In this document: in pieces, positions 1 to 7,395 of the stretch | How positions within the stretch are numbered: position 1 is the stretch's first letter | Layout: each line of letters opens with the position of its first letter | Assembly: GCA_003695835.1 (NCBI GenBank) | Contig: RFHN01000017.1 | Location: 1 to 10,373 of the forward strand | Source: Armatimonadota bacterium | GTDB lineage: Bacteria > Armatimonadota > Fimbriimonadia > Fimbriimonadales > ATM1 | Direction: 5' to 3' | Length of the DNA: 10,373 nt | Notes under the pieces: generated by a model | The model's input: only the letters and a program-made list of their open reading frames with translations | Database searches by the model: none | What the model was told of the DNA's origin: nothing | Translations under genes and position numbers: made by a program

Positions 1-891
1 GTCCACCTCGGCTGGGCGGAAGTAACGCGGGTCAATCTCCACAAAATCCTGCCAGTCCAAACCCACGTAACGGAAGGCCGACTCCAGGAACTCGCGCACG
101 GAGTGCGCTTCTCCGGTCGCAATGACGTAGTCGTCCGGCTCGTCCTGTTGCATCATCAGCCACATCACTTCGACGTAGTCGGGCGCGTATCCCCAGTCAC
201 GCTTGGCGTCCAGATTGCCCAAATAAATCTTGTCCTGCTTCCCCGCCAATATGCTCGCGATGCCACGAGTGATCTTGCGCGTGACGAACGTTTCCCCACG
301 ACGGGGGCTTTCGTGATTGAAGAGAATGCCATTCGTGATATAAAGGCCGTATGCCTCGCGGTAGTTCACCGCGATGTGGTGCGCAAAGACCTTCGCGGCG
401 GCGTAGGGGCTCCGCGGGTGGAACGGCGTTTGCTCGTTCTGCGGGGGCGGCGCCGAGCCAAACATCTCACTACTGCCCGCCTGATAGAAGCGTGCCGGAA
501 TCTCCGCCTCTCGAATCGCCTCCAAGATACGCAGTGTGCCGAGGCCCGTCGTATCGGCGGTGTACTCAGGCATATCAAAACTCACACGGACATGAGACTG
601 CGCTCCCAAGTGATAGATCTCGTCCGGCTGGATTCTCGCCAAGAGCCGGGCGAGAACCGAAGCGTCGCTCAAGTCTCCGTAATGGAGGAAGAGACGTGCG
701 TCCTGCTCATGCGGGTCCGAGTAGATGGCTTCGATTCGGGATGTGTTGAAAGTGCTCGCGCGCCGAATCAAACCGTGAACTTCATATCCCTTCGCGAGCA
801 GAAACTCCGCGAGGTACGATCCATCCTGCCCGGTGATGCCGGTCAAGAACGCCACCTTGCGCTCGGGCTTGGGGGAAATCGCGGCGTGCAT
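1..891 (-). CDS. gmd: GDP-mannose 4,6-dehydratase, C-terminus cut by window edge
   Basis: Converts GDP-D-mannose to GDP-4-keto-6-deoxy-D-mannose, the branch-point precursor of GDP-fucose, GDP-rhamnose and related sugars used in surface glycans; a cytoplasmic NADP-dependent short-chain dehydrogenase/reductase. Seen: 297 codons read from the ATG whose complement is at 889-891 to the window edge with no stop. The Rossmann motif GITGQDG is at residues 18-24, followed by the family signatures RRASTFNT (43-50), HYGDLSD (70-76) and GAQSHVRVSF (96-105). The SDR catalytic pair is Y163/K167 in SPYAAAK, and the S140-S141-E142 segment corresponds to the Thr-x-Glu of E. coli Gmd, with Ser in place of Thr. 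The segment NHESPRRGETFVTRKITR and the late motif PRYFRPAEVD are diagnostic for Gmd. The family is usually about 320-370 aa, so roughly 30-60 residues are missing. It is divergently oriented to the polymerase and chain-length genes, fitting a glycan locus. No strong Shine-Dalgarno is visible upstream of this ATG. Confidence 0.96.
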   Translation of the reverse strand, partial: MHAAISPKPERKVAFLTGITGQDGSYLAEFLLAKGYEVHGLIRRASTFNTSRIEAIYSDPHEQDARLFLHYGDLSDASVLARLLARIQPDEIYHLGAQSHVRVSFDMPEYTADTTGLGTLRILEAIREAEIPARFYQAGSSEMFGSAPPPQNEQTPFHPRSPYAAAKVFAHHIAVNYREAYGLYITNGILFNHESPRRGETFVTRKITRGIASILAGKQDKIYLGNLDAKRDWGYAPDYVEVMWLMMQQDEPDDYVIATGEAHSVREFLESAFRYVGLDWQDFVEIDPRYFRPAEVD

Positions 892-953
892 GAATTGAGT
901 TTACTCTCTACGGTCTGGCGCGAACGGGTCGGGTAAGACGTCTTTACAGAAGA
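892..953. other. Divergent intergenic spacer between gmd and polymerase gene
   Basis: These 62 bp separate the two divergent start codons and must hold regulatory signals for gmd and possibly for the plus-strand run. It is locally AT-richer than its surroundings. On the minus strand TAAACT lies only about 6 nt before the gmd ATG, too close for an ordinary leadered promoter. On the plus strand TTGAGT (895-900) resembles a -35 box but has no good -10 at the usual distance. I cannot assign a promoter with confidence. Confidence 0.4.
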
Positions 954-2249
954 GTGAGCGTAGAGCGAGCGAGAATCAAGGGAGAGAGGATCTGCGTCGG
1001 CTTGCTTGCCGTTGTACTTCTTGTTCTTGCTACCAAATACTCCGAACATCCTGGTTTTCTGATCGCAGGCATCGTCGCCGTCGTTCTCGGCTACACCTCC
1101 GAGCGATGCGCGCTTGCGCTCCTTTTTGGGTCGTGGCTCCTACCGTACGTTGGCGGCCTTCCGATCACATTCGGTTACGTGCTCATCGCCGCCATGGCGC
1201 CGTATTGCTTCGTCAACATTCGCGAAGACATATGGCGATTGCCTCGTCCATTCGTTTTTCTTTCCTTGGCCATCGTTCTCGTCGCATCCGCCCTCTATCC
1301 GTTTACGAAGGTTCTCAATCTGCTCTACCTTTCCGCCGCAATCGTGTTATCGTGGGAGGTGTGCGTCCTGATCCTGCGCGGGCGACTCGCGCCGGCGGAT
1401 GTACGCATGGCGCTCGGAATTGGATTGGGGGCAACCATCCTCATTCCTCTCCTGACGAATCTCGCCCTTCCCCTCGTCAGCCCGTTTTGGTTCCCCTCGC
1501 ACACGGCATTCGCGGCGGAGGGACGTCTGACCGTGTCCGTCTTTGACGAACTGATCGTCGCCGGCTATCTCGTGGTGCTCTTCGCCGTGAGCCTCTTCGC
1601 CAGTTCTGATCGCATCGGATGGAGCGACTTATGGCTACTCGCGTTGCTTCTTGGCATCCTCGTTACGGGATCGCGAGCGGCCCTGCTGCTTGCAGGCGGT
1701 CTCTTGATGCTCGGTCTGTTCCTGCCTTCTCATCTGCGACGATGGCAAGGGGCCAGATCGAAGGCGACGCGCATCCTCTTGGCGGGAGCGTGCGGTGTCG
1801 CAGCGCTGATGGCCTTCGGCGCACTGCACCTAACCGTATTTGAGAGGTTCTCCGAGGGGGGCAGCCTCTCCAGCGGACGCGCAGACTCGATCCGTTGGGC
1901 GCTGCCGACCCTGAACGAACTGCCTCTCGAACCTGTTGACCCGGGCGAATACCTGCGAGGCGGCCCGCCTCTCGTTCCGCACATGGCTCCGGTGGCGGCC
2001 GCTGTCTTCCTGGGAGTTCCGCTCGCCTGCCTGGTCATCGCTTTGGCAGTGATTCCCGTTCTTGACCTTCTCCAGGGTGCGCGGTTGACGCAAGACCCTA
2101 CGACCGCGATTGCCTACGTCTGTCTGATCGCTCTCATCTTTGTAACTCCCCATTTCGCGGATCGAGGGCTCTCGTCTCTTCTCGGCGCCTGGTTCGCCCT
2201 GTCTCGCGTCCCGGCGGTAAGCCGCAAAGGGGCGCCCGCCTCGGTATGA
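954..2249 (+). CDS. O-antigen polymerase/ligase-like (Wzy/WaaL-type) membrane protein
   Basis: Predicted polytopic inner-membrane protein of 431 aa that would polymerise or ligate lipid-linked glycan units on the outer face of the membrane. Seen: about ten or more hydrophobic segments (for example near residues 13-27, 35-46, 53-66, 70-87, 99-112, 123-141, 155-175, 199-216, 226-257, 273-293, 345-371 and 386-399). Motifs fit the Wzy_C/O-antigen ligase family: GSRAALLL at the start of a helix (239-246), the post-helix segment SSGRADSIRWA (306-316), and PHMAPVAAAVFLGVP (342-356), which resembles the family PHN...E.G loop with Met where Asn is usual. The large periplasmic loop is short, about 45 residues. 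The start is uncertain: GTG at 954 has little Shine-Dalgarno, whereas an in-frame TTG at 1002 lies 12 nt after GAGAGG-like sequence at 981-990; the frame has a stop at 891-893. Overlap with the downstream Wzz-like gene and the neighbouring gmd support a glycan role. Ligase versus polymerase cannot be told apart from sequence alone. Confidence 0.8.
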   Translation: MSVERARIKGERICVGLLAVVLLVLATKYSEHPGFLIAGIVAVVLGYTSERCALALLFGSWLLPYVGGLPITFGYVLIAAMAPYCFVNIREDIWRLPRPFVFLSLAIVLVASALYPFTKVLNLLYLSAAIVLSWEVCVLILRGRLAPADVRMALGIGLGATILIPLLTNLALPLVSPFWFPSHTAFAAEGRLTVSVFDELIVAGYLVVLFAVSLFASSDRIGWSDLWLLALLLGILVTGSRAALLLAGGLLMLGLFLPSHLRRWQGARSKATRILLAGACGVAALMAFGALHLTVFERFSEGGSLSSGRADSIRWALPTLNELPLEPVDPGEYLRGGPPLVPHMAPVAAAVFLGVPLACLVIALAVIPVLDLLQGARLTQDPTTAIAYVCLIALIFVTPHFADRGLSSLLGAWFALSRVPAVSRKGAPASV

Positions 2250-3619
2250 TGCGTAACTCGGTGAGCAGGGCGCCGTTCTTCCAAATCATCGTCGCGGCAG
2301 GGCTGGGGGCGCTGCTGGGGTGGATCGTATCCCTCGTTTGGCCGAAGCAGTTTCGAGCCGAGGCGACGCTTCTCTTTGCCAAGCCCTCGGGTGAGAACGC
2401 ACTCAACGCCTCCCCCATCTTGGGTGCCCTGATGGGCGGGGCGTCAGAAGGCGCTGGTTCGAACATTCTCGGTGGCCAGCTCTACCTGCCTACGGTTGGC
2501 ACGCAGGCGGCGGTCGTCTCAGACATCGTTACAAGCCGATCGGCTGCTCTCGCCGTCATCGAGAAGCACAAACAATCTCTTTGGAACCACGAGCCCGACG
2601 ATGAGGACATCGAAGACTTCATGGAAGAGATTCGCACGGAGGTCACTCAGAGCGGGCAGTTGGCGATTTCGTTCGAGTGGGACGACCGAGCCGTTGCGCA
2701 GGCGGTTCTGCAGGACCTGATGGACTACGCCCGATCCCGAAGCAAGGATCTGAGCCGGGAGTTTGTCGAAGACGCGCTCGCCTTCCTCGAAACAGAGGTC
2801 GAGCGCCAGCGGAAGGACGTCCTCGCCAAGGCGGAGCGGGTGAAAGAAGCCGTCAGCCAGAGCCCGCTTGCAGCCACAGCCGTCGCCCGGGACAAGTTCG
2901 TCGAGTCCTTGATCAAGTCCACCACCGATCTCAACACGTTGATGGCGGAGGCTCGAGCGTCCGACGCCGCCCTCGATCAGAAGATCCAAGCTGTCGTTCA
3001 GGCGAGAGCGAGCGGAGAAGAAGGCGAACCACTCACGAAGGCCCTTGAGGACCTCCAGAAGACGATCCTTGACCAAAAGGCGAAGATGGAGGCGGCCCGT
3101 GAGACCGTCGCGCCAGACTCCCCGGAAATGCGCAGCATCCGCGCGCAACTGGACGCCTCGATTCGCGTTTACACGGATGAGCTCGACAGGCTTGCGGAAG
3201 CGGCAAAGAACGGGGGCACGACGCTTACGCTCGATGACGCGGCGGCGAGAGCAGCCAAGTTCGCGAGCGTGCAAGCCGCGCAGGGAGCGCTCCGCCAGTT
3301 GAGACAGGACGCGATCGAGGTCGCCAACCTCGCCATCGAACAGCAGACCCTGTTGAAAGACCTCGAACGGGCAGAGGCGACGCTCGACGCGCTTTACGCA
3401 GACCTCACGCAGGCCAAACTCGCGCGAGAGAAAGTTTACGTGCCTTTCGTCGTCCTCGATCCCCCGTACGCGCCCACCGAACCTTCCTTCCCCCTCCCGG
3501 GTGTATTCGCCGGCGCGGGCCTGCTGCTCGGTTTACTCGTCGGGATGTGGCTCTACACGCAATCGCTTCGCCCTCAACAAGAAGAATCGGAAAGCGTCGA
3601 GGAGCCGCCCAACGGCTAA
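2246..3619 (+). CDS. Wzz-like polysaccharide co-polymerase / chain-length determinant
   Basis: Predicted inner-membrane protein of 457 aa that would regulate glycan chain length together with the Wzy-like protein encoded just upstream. Seen: an N-terminal membrane helix (about 11-32), a long mainly helical, Glu/Lys/Ala-rich periplasmic region (about 125-395) with heptad-like coiled-coil patterns, then a proline-rich stretch (PPYAPTEPSFPLP, about 406-418) running into a second membrane helix (417-437) and a short acidic cytoplasmic tail. This TM, coiled coil, Pro-rich TM2 arrangement is the hallmark of polysaccharide co-polymerases (Wzz/GNVR families). No Walker motifs and no tyrosine cluster follow TM2, so no fused BY-kinase is present. 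The ATG at 2246 overlaps the upstream TGA as ATGA; a second ATG follows immediately at 2249. An AAAGGGG at 2226-2232 is rather far for initiation, so translational coupling is likely. It could alternatively serve an exopolysaccharide export pathway rather than O-antigen. Confidence 0.82.
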   Translation: MMRNSVSRAPFFQIIVAAGLGALLGWIVSLVWPKQFRAEATLLFAKPSGENALNASPILGALMGGASEGAGSNILGGQLYLPTVGTQAAVVSDIVTSRSAALAVIEKHKQSLWNHEPDDEDIEDFMEEIRTEVTQSGQLAISFEWDDRAVAQAVLQDLMDYARSRSKDLSREFVEDALAFLETEVERQRKDVLAKAERVKEAVSQSPLAATAVARDKFVESLIKSTTDLNTLMAEARASDAALDQKIQAVVQARASGEEGEPLTKALEDLQKTILDQKAKMEAARETVAPDSPEMRSIRAQLDASIRVYTDELDRLAEAAKNGGTTLTLDDAAARAAKFASVQAAQGALRQLRQDAIEVANLAIEQQTLLKDLERAEATLDALYADLTQAKLAREKVYVPFVVLDPPYAPTEPSFPLPGVFAGAGLLLGLLVGMWLYTQSLRPQQEESESVEEPPNG

Positions 3620-3622
3620 GAG

Positions 3623-4975
3623 ATGAGGGCGCTGGCGAAGATCGCTGAAGCGACGCGGGGTACCCGATGGGAAGGGCGCCTCTACGTCGTGGGTGGATCC
3701 GTTCGGGATGAGATCATGGGCAATCGCCCGATCACGGACTTCGACATCGTGACGGAAGAGTCCGCGGAGGAACTGGCACAGTTTCTTTACGAAAAAGGTA
3801 TCTCCAAGATCGAACCTGTGCTCTATCCCCGTTTCGGCACCGCGCTCATCCGCGTCGCCGGCATCAACGTGGAACTCGTTCGAGCACGACGCGAGGAATA
3901 TCACCCAGAAAGTCGCAAACCGGACGTCGAACCGGCGACCCTCGTGGAGGATGCCCGGCGGCGCGACTTCACCATCAACGCCCTCATGCGGAACCTGCAC
4001 ACGCAGGAACTGGTGGACCCGCTCGGTTGCGCTCTCGAGGACATCCGGAACCGCATCCTTCGAACGCCGGTGGATCCTCATATCACGTTTCGAGACGATC
4101 CCTTGCGAATGCTCCGCGCCGTTCGTTTCCGCTGGAAGCTGAACCTCACCCCCGCTGACGGCCTCTACGACGCCATTCGATCCAACCGCGAGCGCCTCCG
4201 AATCATCTCGGCCGAACGCATTCGCGACGAGGTGACGAAAATGCTGCTCCATCCAACCGCCCCCGAAGCCCTGGCGGATCTGATGGATCTGGGGTTGTTG
4301 GATCAGTTTTGGCCGGAGTTTCGAGAGTGCGTGGATGTGGATCAGGGTGATTACCATAGCCATCCCGTGTGGCAGCACCTGCTCGATGTGGTGAGGGCGG
4401 TTGCGGAACGCGGCGATCTCGTTCTCACCCTCTCCGCGCTCTTTCACGACATCGGAAAGGCGCGGACACGATCCGTGGAGGAATCGGGGCGAGTCCGATT
4501 CTTGGGGCATGAGAAGGTCGGTGCGCAGATGGCGGCTGAGATGTTGCTCCGACTGAGGTTCTCGAAAGCCGACGCGGAAGCGGTCGCGCTGCTCGTCCGG
4601 AATCACATGCGACTCGGCTCCATGGAGGTCTTCACTCCCGCGGCAGCGCGGCGGCTTCTGCGGGACCTGGGAGATCAAGTGGACCGACTGCTCCAGCTCT
4701 GTAAGGCGGACGCGCGCGCGCTCAGGCCGATCCCCAAGCCCATCGACTTCGATCACATCGAAAGGGTGTTGGAGCAGGTGCGCGCGGAAACGAAGGAACC
4801 CACGTTTCGACCGCCGCTCAGCGGGGACGAGGTCATGGAGATCCTCCACCTGGAACCGGGACCTGAAGTTGGCCGGTGGCTGCGGGCCTTAGAAGAGGCA
4901 GTTCTCGACGGTGAGATTCCTGCCGAGGACAAAGCAACTGCCCGAAAGTGGCTGCTCAGACAGGCGCGGCACTGA
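3623..4975 (+). CDS. cca: CCA-adding tRNA nucleotidyltransferase (class II, with HD domain)
   Basis: Adds or repairs the 3'-terminal CCA of tRNAs using CTP and ATP in the cytoplasm. Seen in 450 aa: class II nucleotidyltransferase motif VGGSVRD (23-29) with the metal-binding DFD at 39-41; DARRRDFTINAL (110-121); the nucleotide-selecting EDxxR-type motif, here DDPLR (158-162) with Asp replacing the usual first Glu, followed by MLRAVRF; and SAERIRDEV in the neck helix. A C-terminal HD domain follows, with HPVWQH and the FHDIGK core (H275, D276), then RNHMR. Near the end LSGDEVMEIL and PGPEVGRWL match the C-terminal region shared by this family. Length is normal. It starts 3 nt after the Wzz-like stop codon, so it probably shares a transcript with the glycan genes. 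A CC-only adding enzyme or poly(A) polymerase of the same fold cannot be wholly excluded, since these differ only subtly. Confidence 0.93.
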   Translation: MRALAKIAEATRGTRWEGRLYVVGGSVRDEIMGNRPITDFDIVTEESAEELAQFLYEKGISKIEPVLYPRFGTALIRVAGINVELVRARREEYHPESRKPDVEPATLVEDARRRDFTINALMRNLHTQELVDPLGCALEDIRNRILRTPVDPHITFRDDPLRMLRAVRFRWKLNLTPADGLYDAIRSNRERLRIISAERIRDEVTKMLLHPTAPEALADLMDLGLLDQFWPEFRECVDVDQGDYHSHPVWQHLLDVVRAVAERGDLVLTLSALFHDIGKARTRSVEESGRVRFLGHEKVGAQMAAEMLLRLRFSKADAEAVALLVRNHMRLGSMEVFTPAAARRLLRDLGDQVDRLLQLCKADARALRPIPKPIDFDHIERVLEQVRAETKEPTFRPPLSGDEVMEILHLEPGPEVGRWLRALEEAVLDGEIPAEDKATARKWLLRQARH

Positions 4976-4986
4976 CCTTCAGGTAA

Positions 4987-4991
4987 AAGGA
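4987..4991 (+). promoter_or_regulatory. Shine-Dalgarno AAGGA favouring the second ATG of the S9 peptidase
   Basis: AAGGA ends at the first possible ATG (4991) and therefore sits 5 nt before the in-frame ATG at 4997, a normal spacing. The first ATG has only a weaker AGG (4981-4983) ahead of it. This favours 4997 as the start; the difference is two residues. Confidence 0.5.
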
Positions 4992-4996
4992 TGCGC

Positions 4997-7054
4997 ATGA
5001 AGAAGTCCTCAACACGAAAGCGCCCAATTCAAGCCGATGACCTGAAACGATTCGTTCTCGTCGCTCAGCCCCAAGTGTCGCCCGACGGGTCTCAACTCGT
5101 TTTTGTGCGAAAGCACTGCGGCCCGAAGAACAAGATGCTGTCGAATCTCTGGGTCGCCTCGACGGATGGCCGCGTCGTTCGCCAGTTCACCAGTGGAGAT
5201 CGGGACGGAATGCCAGCCTGGTCGCCGGATGGCAGCAGGGTGGCGTTTGTCTCGGGAAGATCGGAGCAACAGCCGCAAATCTTCGTCATCCCTGCAGATG
5301 GCGGCGAGGCTCGCCAGCTTACGTCCTTCCCGGAGGGCAGCATCCGCGCCTTCGCCTGGTCGCCAGACGGAACGCGTCTCGCGGTCGCATTCCGAGAGAC
5401 TGCGCCGGAGTGGACACAGGCTGCCAAGAAGAAGCGCGAAGAAGAGGGACTCAGCATCCCTCCGCGCGTCATCGAGACTTCCTGGTACCGCCTGGACGGC
5501 GACGGCTATTTCGACCAACAGCGGTATCACCTGTATGTTGTAGATGCGGAGACCGGCGAGGCGAAGAAGGTCTTTGACCGCGACACGACTGGCCTGTTTT
5601 CTTTCGATTGGCATCCAAGCGGCAAGACGCTCGTGGTATCAGCCAACACGGCGAAGGATGCGCTGCTCAAGCCGTGGAAGTCCCGTCTGTACGTTGTCCA
5701 TGCGGATACCGGAAAAGCTACGCTTGTGCCGGGGCAAGAGGATGGAGACCGTGAAGCGGTGAAAGTTTCGCCCGATGGCAAACTCGTCGCGTGGTCGGGG
5801 CGCATGGGCCGGGGCGCACTCTGGGGCTCGCGGAACCAGCACCTGTTTGTTACCGACCTGCGAAGTGGAAAGACGAAGGATCTGACCGGCGACACCGACT
5901 ACTGCGTCGCCGCCGCGACCCTCAGCGACACGAGGGAGGCGGCATTCGGCGCGACGTTTGAGTGGTTGCCGAACAGCAAGGGCCTCATCCTCACGATCGG
6001 ATGGCATGGGGAGACTCACGTCGCCCACCAACCCTTGAACGGTAAGTTGCGCTTCCTGACTTCGGGACCGTACGAATACCAGATCGGCAATCTGAGCAAG
6101 GATGGCAAGCGAATCGCGCTCTGCCGCGGAACGTTCCACGAATTGAACGAAATCTTCGTCGGCACTGTGACGCCTACGAAGCTCACGCCTCAGAGGCTCA
6201 CCGACTTCAACGACGCGCTACTTGGTGAGTTGGCGCTGGCACCGGTCAAGTCGCACTGGGTCCGATCGGAAGACGGCCATAAGGTGCAGGTGTGGGTGAT
6301 GATGCCACCGGGTGCGAAGCGCGGCTCGAAATTGCCTGCCGTGTTGGAGATTCACGGAGGCCCGCACACACAGTACGGCGTTCCTTTCTTTCACGAAATG
6401 CAATTGCTCGCGGCGAACGGATACGCTGTGTTCTTCAGCAATCCCCGCGGAAGCAAAGGGTACGGAGAGGCGCACTGCGCAGCCATCGAAGGCGATTGGG
6501 GCAACAAGGACTGGATGGACATCCGCGCCGTGGCAGAGTTCATGGCAAGCCGGCCGTACGTGGACGCGAAGCGCATGGCGGTCATGGGCGGATCGTACGG
6601 CGGCTACATGACCAACTGGGTGATTGGCCACACGAGGATGTTCGCCGCCGCCATCACGGATCGCTGCGTTTCCAACCTGCACAGCATGGCGGGAACGAGC
6701 GACTTCCCTCTCGTTCCCGACCACTACTGGGAAGGCAACGCGTGGGATCGTCCGGAGAAGCTCTGGGAACAGAGTCCGCTCAAGTACTTTGGGAACGTCA
6801 AGACGCCGACGCTCGTGATCCATAGCGAGGGCGACCTGCGATGCAACATCGAGCAGGCGGAGCAAGTCTTCTCGGCCCTCCAGGTACGTGGCATTCCATC
6901 CCGATTCATCCGGTATCCTGTGACCACCAGCCACGGGCTGAGTCGCTCGGGGCCACCGGATCTCCGGATCCACCGGTTGGAGGCGATTCTCGACTGGCTG
7001 AACACCTATCTCAAAACTAAGCCCAAGCGAAAACGCGCGGGAGGCAAACGATGA
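4997..7054 (+). CDS. S9-family serine peptidase (acylaminoacyl-peptidase / dipeptidyl-peptidase-like)
   Basis: Prolyl-oligopeptidase-family hydrolase of 685 aa (687 if ATG 4991 is used), predicted to cleave short or N-blocked peptides. No signal peptide is visible, so it is probably cytoplasmic. Seen: an N-terminal beta-propeller built of TolB/PD40-like blades with repeated S-P-D-G cores (VSPDGSQLVF, WSPDGSRVAF, WSPDGTRLAV, WHPSGKTLVV, VSPDGKLVAW), then from about residue 415 an alpha/beta-hydrolase domain with the oxyanion-region HGGPH motif, the NPRGSKGYGE segment, the nucleophile elbow GGSYGGYM (Ser533), Asp613 in SEGDLRCNIEQAEQ and His646 in TSHGLSRSG. The triad order and spacing are typical of the COG1506/DPP5-like group. 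The C-terminus ends in a very basic tail (KPKRKRAGGKR). It begins about 20 nt after cca, and its TGA overlaps the ATG of the next gene. Precise substrate cannot be read from the sequence. Confidence 0.93.
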   Translation: MKKSSTRKRPIQADDLKRFVLVAQPQVSPDGSQLVFVRKHCGPKNKMLSNLWVASTDGRVVRQFTSGDRDGMPAWSPDGSRVAFVSGRSEQQPQIFVIPADGGEARQLTSFPEGSIRAFAWSPDGTRLAVAFRETAPEWTQAAKKKREEEGLSIPPRVIETSWYRLDGDGYFDQQRYHLYVVDAETGEAKKVFDRDTTGLFSFDWHPSGKTLVVSANTAKDALLKPWKSRLYVVHADTGKATLVPGQEDGDREAVKVSPDGKLVAWSGRMGRGALWGSRNQHLFVTDLRSGKTKDLTGDTDYCVAAATLSDTREAAFGATFEWLPNSKGLILTIGWHGETHVAHQPLNGKLRFLTSGPYEYQIGNLSKDGKRIALCRGTFHELNEIFVGTVTPTKLTPQRLTDFNDALLGELALAPVKSHWVRSEDGHKVQVWVMMPPGAKRGSKLPAVLEIHGGPHTQYGVPFFHEMQLLAANGYAVFFSNPRGSKGYGEAHCAAIEGDWGNKDWMDIRAVAEFMASRPYVDAKRMAVMGGSYGGYMTNWVIGHTRMFAAAITDRCVSNLHSMAGTSDFPLVPDHYWEGNAWDRPEKLWEQSPLKYFGNVKTPTLVIHSEGDLRCNIEQAEQVFSALQVRGIPSRFIRYPVTTSHGLSRSGPPDLRIHRLEAILDWLNTYLKTKPKRKRAGGKR
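7039..7044 (+). promoter_or_regulatory. Strong Shine-Dalgarno inside the S9 peptidase tail
   Basis: GGGAGG lies within the last codons of the peptidase, 6 nt before the ATG at 7051. It gives the small downstream gene its own good initiation signal and is the main non-homology evidence that the 104-aa gene is real. It also dictates part of the basic tail sequence of the peptidase. Confidence 0.7.
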
Positions 7055-7365
7055 AATTTCGACGAATCTACTGGGTTACTGAACAACTCGACGATGAAGG
7101 TCACAGCGACGTAACGGGTGTCTACACGTCCATCCCTGACTTGGTGGAGATTGGTCTGGGGCTCAAAGACTACTCGCCCCACCAGAAGACGGTCCGCCTC
7201 TCTCTGTGCGAATTGGACGCGTCCAAGCCGCCGCTCGTCACGTTGTTCTGGAACGAGTACGACAAGCTGGAATCGCTGCTCAAGCCCTTCGTGGACGACG
7301 GCGAGATGACCCACGAAGACGTTATGATGCTCGTGGACGCGTTGAAGGCCCGCTTCGCTTCGTAG
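7051..7365 (+). CDS. Uncharacterised 104-aa protein coupled to the S9 peptidase
   Basis: I do not recognise this protein. It is a small soluble-looking polypeptide with no signal peptide or membrane segment, rich in charged and aromatic residues. The N-terminal half (KFRRIYWVTEQL, then a short Asp/Glu/Gly turn and VTGVYTSIPDLVE) looks like a beta strand, turn, strand and helix; the C-terminal part (from about residue 68) is helical and acidic, with NEYDKLESLLKPF and THEDVMMLVDALKARF. Its ATG overlaps the peptidase TGA as ATGA, with a GGGAGG Shine-Dalgarno 6 nt upstream, so co-expression with the peptidase is likely. It is the last gene of the plus-strand run; the TAG stop lies inside a strong hairpin. 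Codon use resembles its neighbours. A role as a partner or regulator of the peptidase is only a guess from position. Confidence 0.82.
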   Translation: MKFRRIYWVTEQLDDEGHSDVTGVYTSIPDLVEIGLGLKDYSPHQKTVRLSLCELDASKPPLVTLFWNEYDKLESLLKPFVDDGEMTHEDVMMLVDALKARFAS

Positions 7366-7374
7366 CGGGCCTTC
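7344..7374. terminator. Candidate bidirectional terminator hairpin between convergent genes
   Basis: Perfect inverted repeat GAAGGCCCGC (7344-7353) / GCGGGCCTTC (7365-7374); an additional T-A pair at 7354/7364 makes an 11-bp stem with a 9-nt loop. It overlaps the last codons and TAG stop of the 104-aa gene, and lies 21 nt past the stop of the lipoprotein gene read from the other strand. On the plus strand the downstream sequence is only moderately T-rich (GGTTTGGTTCCCC), so it is not a textbook intrinsic terminator, but the location suits one serving both transcripts. Confidence 0.55.
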
Positions 7375-7395
7375 CACGGGTCGGTTTGGTTCCCC

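Noticed and set aside
103..936. Plus-strand open frame of 277 codons opposite gmd
   Set aside because: The minus strand encodes a clear Gmd with all catalytic motifs; the plus frame has low-complexity Arg/Val-rich content and no family features.
2519..3274. Minus-strand open frame of 251 codons opposite the Wzz-like gene
   Set aside because: The complement of a coiled-coil-coding region rich in GAG/AAG/GCG codons gives a long Leu/Arg-rich open frame by composition alone.
3533..4849. Minus-strand open frame of 438 codons opposite cca
   Set aside because: It mirrors the CCA enzyme coding frame. The plus strand has GGSVRD, DFD and HD motifs, and the minus product is His/Arg-rich without recognisable domains.
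5050..5800. Repeated SPDG-encoding segments considered as a DNA repeat
   Set aside because: These are beta-propeller blades of the S9 peptidase at protein level; the nucleotide sequences are not direct repeats.
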